Shown here: positions 15,817 through 18,958 of the stretch, piece after piece
Position numbering within the stretch: position 1 is the first letter of the stretch
How the letters are laid out: every line of letters begins with the position of its first letter
Assembly: GCA_036939355.1 (NCBI GenBank)
Contig: JALLAP010000124.1
Span: forward strand, 1-18,958
Length of the DNA stretch: 18,958 nucleotides
DNA from: Thalassiosira profunda
Taxonomy: Eukaryota > Bacillariophyta > Thalassiosirophyceae > Thalassiosirales > Thalassiosiraceae
Direction: 5' to 3'
Translations under genes and position numbers: made by a program
Notes under the pieces: generated by a model
Seen by the model: only the letters and a program-made list of their open reading frames with translations
The model's database searches: none
Told to the model about the DNA's origin: nothing

Positions 15817-17718
15817 TTACTTCTCATTGCCACTGCCGCCAAAGTTTTCCTGGCTGCTCCTCAGCCCGGCGCCAGCGACCTCGGAAATCACAGCGCTGTC
15901 TCTCGGCTCGACGATGCCCAGTTCTTCCCTGGCGTCGGCCATTATGAACACGCTCCCGCAGACGACCAACAATTCGTCGTTCCTGGCTGCTAATTGGAGT
16001 GCTGCGCGCACCTGCTTTGACACTGACGACGTATCCCGCCCATGTTCGTTCAGTTCATCTTCCTTTGGTGCATCGTAATGAGAGTCGATCAATGTGGGGT
16101 TGGCCTCCAGAATGGACGAGATCGACGCGGCGCGTGGGTGGGACGCCTCCACCAAATGCAGCTTCTCCGGACGTTGCGCGACGTGCTCCAACAATGTCTC
16201 CGTGCAGTGCCTCAAATCCTTGTCGGCGCTCATGCCCACCACTATTCGCTGGTTCGAATGGCTGGGATAGTTCGCGCGGAGCTTGACGATGAGGTACTCC
16301 ATCGCTTGCGGGTTGTGCGCCACGTCGAGGATGACTCTCACAATCTTTTGCGCTGTTGACCCATCCTCCGCTGTGATTGCTGTAGGAATGTCCATCTCCT
16401 CGAACCGACAGGGCGGCCTTATCTTGACGCCCTGTTCGATCACCTTGGGCGCGATCAGTTTCACGTCCTCCCCATTGCGTTCCAGCTTTTGTTGCGTCAA
16501 GTGGAATTGGAGCAGCACGAGCGCCGCCGACGCTATCCGCGAATTCTCGACGTCGTAGTCCTCGAACGCCTCCTTGCTTCCCTCGACCATTGCAGGGCTG
16601 CTCGGTCCAAGAACATCCTCGCATTGGTAAAAGTTAGATGCGTTCTTCTCTTCGGCGCACTTCTGCAAAACATCCAGCGGAACGTTCTTGCCCACCAACA
16701 CCGGACATCCCTCCTTGATTATTCCACCCTTCTCCAGTGCAATTGCTTCAACGGTATCTCCCAAAATCCGCGTGTGCTCCAGCCCGATGCTCGTAATGAT
16801 CGACAGCGCCGGCGACGCGATGACGTTGGTGGCATCCAACCGGCCCCCCAATCCCGTCTCCAACACGACCGCCTCCACGCCCTCCTTCGCAAAGATGTGA
16901 AACGCCAGAGCGGTGGTGACCTCGAAGAAAGTCGCGGGTATGTCCTCCCTTTCGCAAATGTCGAATATCTCCTGCAAATACCGCTCCACCTGCGCTTCGG
17001 AGATTGGCTCGCCGTTGATTTGTATCCTCTCCCGAAACGAGGAAATGTGCGGCGAGACGAAGAGCCCGACCTTGTAGTTGGCGAGCTGCAGTGTGTGGGC
17101 GGTTTTGAGCGCCACCGATCCCTTGCCGTTGGAACCGGCGATGTGCACTATAGAGATGTTGGGCTGTCGTATTTGCAGGGTGTAAATCACGAGATTGCAG
17201 CGATAATACTCGACATCATTTGCAAAACTCACCTGATCCATCGGACTGCCCAGCGCCTTGTGCAGCCGGTCCATGTTCTCCAGTCCCAATTTCACCGGAT
17301 TGAACAGGTTGGTCATGTACAACTTCCGCACCAGCCGCTCGTAGTGCGACCACGATTGCTCCTCTCTTGGTGCATCCGATGTGTGCATCGCTCCCGGAGT
17401 GGTCTTTGACGAACTGCCGCTGCCGCTGCGGGTTGCGGACGAGAATACCATGGTGGACTGCGATGTGCTTCTTGATAATTGCGGCCCGGGATTTGCAATG
17501 GTATGGCTGCTGCAGCTGTCTAGCAATTGCCCGCAAGTTGCTCTGTCGATGCACGAGGGGGCGCTCCTCGCGTGGAATCCACGACGGAACGCGGCCCTTC
17601 GCGCGGGTGCCAGGGCCATGCCTCCGAGGCAGAGGCGCGATGTTGCGGCGGCGAGCAGGGGGAGGATGAAGGAGGAGAGGCGCGTTGTCCGGCGGAGAGA
17701 TGGGGGCATCCGCGCCAT
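15817..17718 (-). CDS. FPGS: Folylpolyglutamate synthase / dihydrofolate synthase
   Basis: Two exons, 17718-17233 and 17163-15817, give 610 residues. The enzyme adds glutamate to folates (and, in bifunctional forms, to dihydropteroate) using ATP. Visible motifs: the P-loop GSNGKGS (about 172-178), SPHISSFRERIQING, VVLETGLGGRLDATN, SIGLEHTRILG, EKGGIIK, LDVAHNPQAMEYL and VCGSVFIMADAREEL, in the order of the Mur-ligase-like FolC family. The intron (17232-17164, GTGAGT...CGACAG) is 69 bases, in phase and without a stop; removing it places GSPMDQ directly before PNISIVHIAGSNGKGS, as expected for the family. ATG 17718 opens a hydrophobic stretch followed by MALAPARRAAFRRGFHARS, suggesting organelle targeting; an in-frame internal Met at that point could give an alternative product. 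It diverges from the phosphate-binding protein gene. Confidence 0.92.
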   Translation of the reverse strand: MARMPPSLRRTTRLSSFILPLLAAATSRLCLGGMALAPARRAAFRRGFHARSAPSCIDRATCGQLLDSCSSHTIANPGPQLSRSTSQSTMVFSSATRSGSGSSSKTTPGAMHTSDAPREEQSWSHYERLVRKLYMTNLFNPVKLGLENMDRLHKALGSPMDQVSFANDVEYYRCNLVIYTLQIRQPNISIVHIAGSNGKGSVALKTAHTLQLANYKVGLFVSPHISSFRERIQINGEPISEAQVERYLQEIFDICEREDIPATFFEVTTALAFHIFAKEGVEAVVLETGLGGRLDATNVIASPALSIITSIGLEHTRILGDTVEAIALEKGGIIKEGCPVLVGKNVPLDVLQKCAEEKNASNFYQCEDVLGPSSPAMVEGSKEAFEDYDVENSRIASAALVLLQFHLTQQKLERNGEDVKLIAPKVIEQGVKIRPPCRFEEMDIPTAITAEDGSTAQKIVRVILDVAHNPQAMEYLIVKLRANYPSHSNQRIVVGMSADKDLRHCTETLLEHVAQRPEKLHLVEASHPRAASISSILEANPTLIDSHYDAPKEDELNEHGRDTSSVSKQVRAALQLAARNDELLVVCGSVFIMADAREELGIVEPRDSAVISEVAGAGLRSSQENFGGSGNEK

Positions 17719-17849
17719 GATTTGTGTTTGGACGCTTTGCTCTTTGCTCTTTCTCGGTTGACTTTGAGTTTGAGGCGCTCGGGGCGACGGCAAGACGGTG
17801 CACCCAGAGCAGTTGCAAGATCGGGCACTCGCGCGCCACCCAAATCGCC
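17719..17849. promoter_or_regulatory. 131-base divergent promoter between folate synthase and PstS-like gene
   Basis: The start codons of two diverging genes are only 131 bases apart. A TTGCAA palindrome lies at 17813-17818, some 30 bases before the plus-strand start. Shared control is inference. Confidence 0.45.
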
Positions 17850-18958
17850 ATGAAGCTCTCCCTTGCCCTCCTTGCCGCCGCGGCCCTCTCGGCGGGCCCG
17901 GCCATCGCCCAGGACGCCCCCCTCAGCGTCGCCGGCTCCGGGACGACCAACCCCTCCAAATGCTTCTGGCACATCCTCGCCAAGCTGCAAGAGCAGATCA
18001 AGCCGTCCGCCCGCCTCACCTACCGCGCCGTCGGCTCGGGGACGGGCCAGAAGGAGTTCCTGGGCAAGAGCATCGACATTGATGGCGAGGAGACTGATAC
18101 GGACATTGCCTACAACGATTTCGGGGCGGGCGACATTCCCATCCCCCGCGAGGACTGGGAGGCGTGGAACGCCAAGGGCATCGAGTTCGTCCAGCTCCCC
18201 TTCGTGCTGTCGGCCGTGAGCTTCTTCCACTCCATTCCCGGCGTCCCCTCCGGCGAGCGGGGGCTCAACATGACCGCCTGCCTGCTCGCGCGGGTGTTTG
18301 ATGGCGACATCACCACCTGGGACCATCCCGACATTGCCGACATCAACCCGGACCTGAACGTGGCCGAAGATTATCCCATCTACGTCGGCCGCCGCGTGTT
18401 GGGTTCCAGCTCCACCTACTCCATCACCCACTACCTCCACGCCCAGTGCCCCCAGACCGAGGACAATCCCCGGGGATGGCCGCTGGAAAAGACCAAGTCC
18501 AAGATCGACTGGCACGAGAGCACCAACCCCTGCGACGGGAGCGGATTGATGACGCGGTGCCTCCGCGACAACGAGGGGGCCATCGGGTACATCGACAGCG
18601 CGCACGGGCACGAGGAGTTGCTGCAGGAGATTCGGGTGAAGAATTTCGATGGAAGGTTTTTGACGAGCAAGGAGGCGGGCGACGAGGGGATCCAGGCCGC
18701 GGCGGTGGACACGAGCAAGGTGCCGGAGGCGGCGGACGGGGACTTCTCCCAGGTGGCGTACTACAACGAGGTGAGATCACTCTGGGTCAATTTGTTCGTC
18801 TCTGCAATCCCTTTGGGGAATGATCTCAAGTGGCTCATCAAGTGGCTCACGCGTTCTCGTCTTCTCTCTTCAATCTTGCAATCATCAGCCCGGCCCCAAC
18901 ACGTGGCCCATCGCCCTCGTCTCCTACGTCTACATCCGCAAGGACCTCTCCTTCATGG
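17850..18958 (+). CDS. Secreted PstS-like phosphate-binding protein, 5' part
   Basis: ATG 17850 (ATCGCCATG) begins a clear signal peptide (MKLSLALLAAAALSAGPAIA, cleavage near AIA-QD). Exon 1 is 17850-18770; a 118-base intron (GTGAGA...ATCATCAG, 18771-18888) leads in phase 0 to exon 2, which runs off the right edge. The mature protein starts PLSVAGSGTTNPSKCFW and continues with LTYRAVGSGTGQKEFLG, DIAYNDFGAGD, RVFDGDITTWDHPDIADINP, GSSSTYSITHYL and, across the junction, AYYNEPGPNTWPIALVSYVYI. These match the phosphate-binding periplasmic protein family (PstS). GSG loops and SSS contribute to oxyanion binding in that family. In a eukaryotic alga it is probably periplasmic or cell-surface and used in phosphate scavenging. 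At least 330 residues are visible; the C-terminus and any membrane anchor are outside the window. Confidence 0.88.
   Translation, partial: MKLSLALLAAAALSAGPAIAQDAPLSVAGSGTTNPSKCFWHILAKLQEQIKPSARLTYRAVGSGTGQKEFLGKSIDIDGEETDTDIAYNDFGAGDIPIPREDWEAWNAKGIEFVQLPFVLSAVSFFHSIPGVPSGERGLNMTACLLARVFDGDITTWDHPDIADINPDLNVAEDYPIYVGRRVLGSSSTYSITHYLHAQCPQTEDNPRGWPLEKTKSKIDWHESTNPCDGSGLMTRCLRDNEGAIGYIDSAHGHEELLQEIRVKNFDGRFLTSKEAGDEGIQAAAVDTSKVPEAADGDFSQVAYYNEVRSLWVNLFVSAIPLGNDLKWLIKWLTRSRLLSSILQSSARPQHVAHRPRLLRLHPQGPLLH

Noticed and set aside
16489..17409. Plus-strand open frame (306 codons) opposite folate synthase
   Set aside because: It is the antisense shadow of a strongly conserved enzyme and crosses its intron.
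17520..18611. Minus-strand open frame (363 codons) opposite the PstS-like gene
   Set aside because: The plus strand has the signal peptide and phosphate-binding motifs; this frame also runs into the divergent folate synthase exon.
18771..18958. Read-through of the PstS-like frame past 18770
   Set aside because: The reading beyond AYYNE loses family similarity, while splicing from GTGAGA to ATCATCAG restores the NTWPIALVSYVYI segment in phase.
1..18958. tRNA, rRNA, CRISPR, insertion sequences or a viral or defence cluster
   Set aside because: I saw no cloverleaf, spaced direct repeats, transposase or integrase motifs; the content is ordinary algal nuclear genes.

Overview
This is a gene-dense nuclear fragment of a eukaryotic microalga, most likely a diatom or related ochrophyte. 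The evidence is: short introns (69-132 bases) that all start with GTGAG; ACCATG-like start contexts; an organelle RNA-binding protein of the OPR/RAP type; a permease with a possible plastid presequence; and secreted proteins built from cysteine modules (GDG.CC and CGVCS types) that I associate with diatoms. The species call is inference. I find no RNA genes, transposons or CRISPR arrays.

Layout: 12 genes on alternating strands. Left part: the 3' end of an extended-PHD-finger chromatin protein (+, 2-829); a small charged protein with UIM-like helices (-, 1179-1778); a secreted Cys-rich protein with one sure intron and one probable intron (-, 2103-3447); a two-pore-type channel-like membrane protein with degenerate selectivity filters (+, 3789-5642); and an SP-RING-like protein with a PIAS-like SUMO-interaction motif (+, 5912-7294). 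Middle: a four-exon secreted CAP-domain protein with two upstream Cys modules (-, 7399-9309); an unrecognised small protein (+, 9778-10230); and the ribosome-biogenesis factor RRS1 (-, 10560-12116). Right part, after a single undetermined base at 12281: an aromatic amino-acid permease-like transporter (-, 12290-13777); an OPR/RAP protein (+, 13950-15731); a folylpolyglutamate/dihydrofolate synthase with an in-frame 69-base intron (-, 15817-17718); and the start of a secreted PstS-like phosphate-binding protein (+, from 17850, running off the window).

The genes do not form one pathway. Three pairs share short divergent promoters: 341 bases for the Cys-rich protein and the channel, 172 bases for permease and RAP protein, 131 bases for folate synthase and phosphate-binding protein. 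Points deserving most attention are: an exact 54-base repeat shared by the channel's start region and the permease's 3' end, the second copy touching the unknown base; strong enrichment of the palindrome TTGCAA, found in 7 of 9 secure introns; the degenerate channel filters; and the SUMO-ligase-like protein with an unrecognised C-terminal domain.
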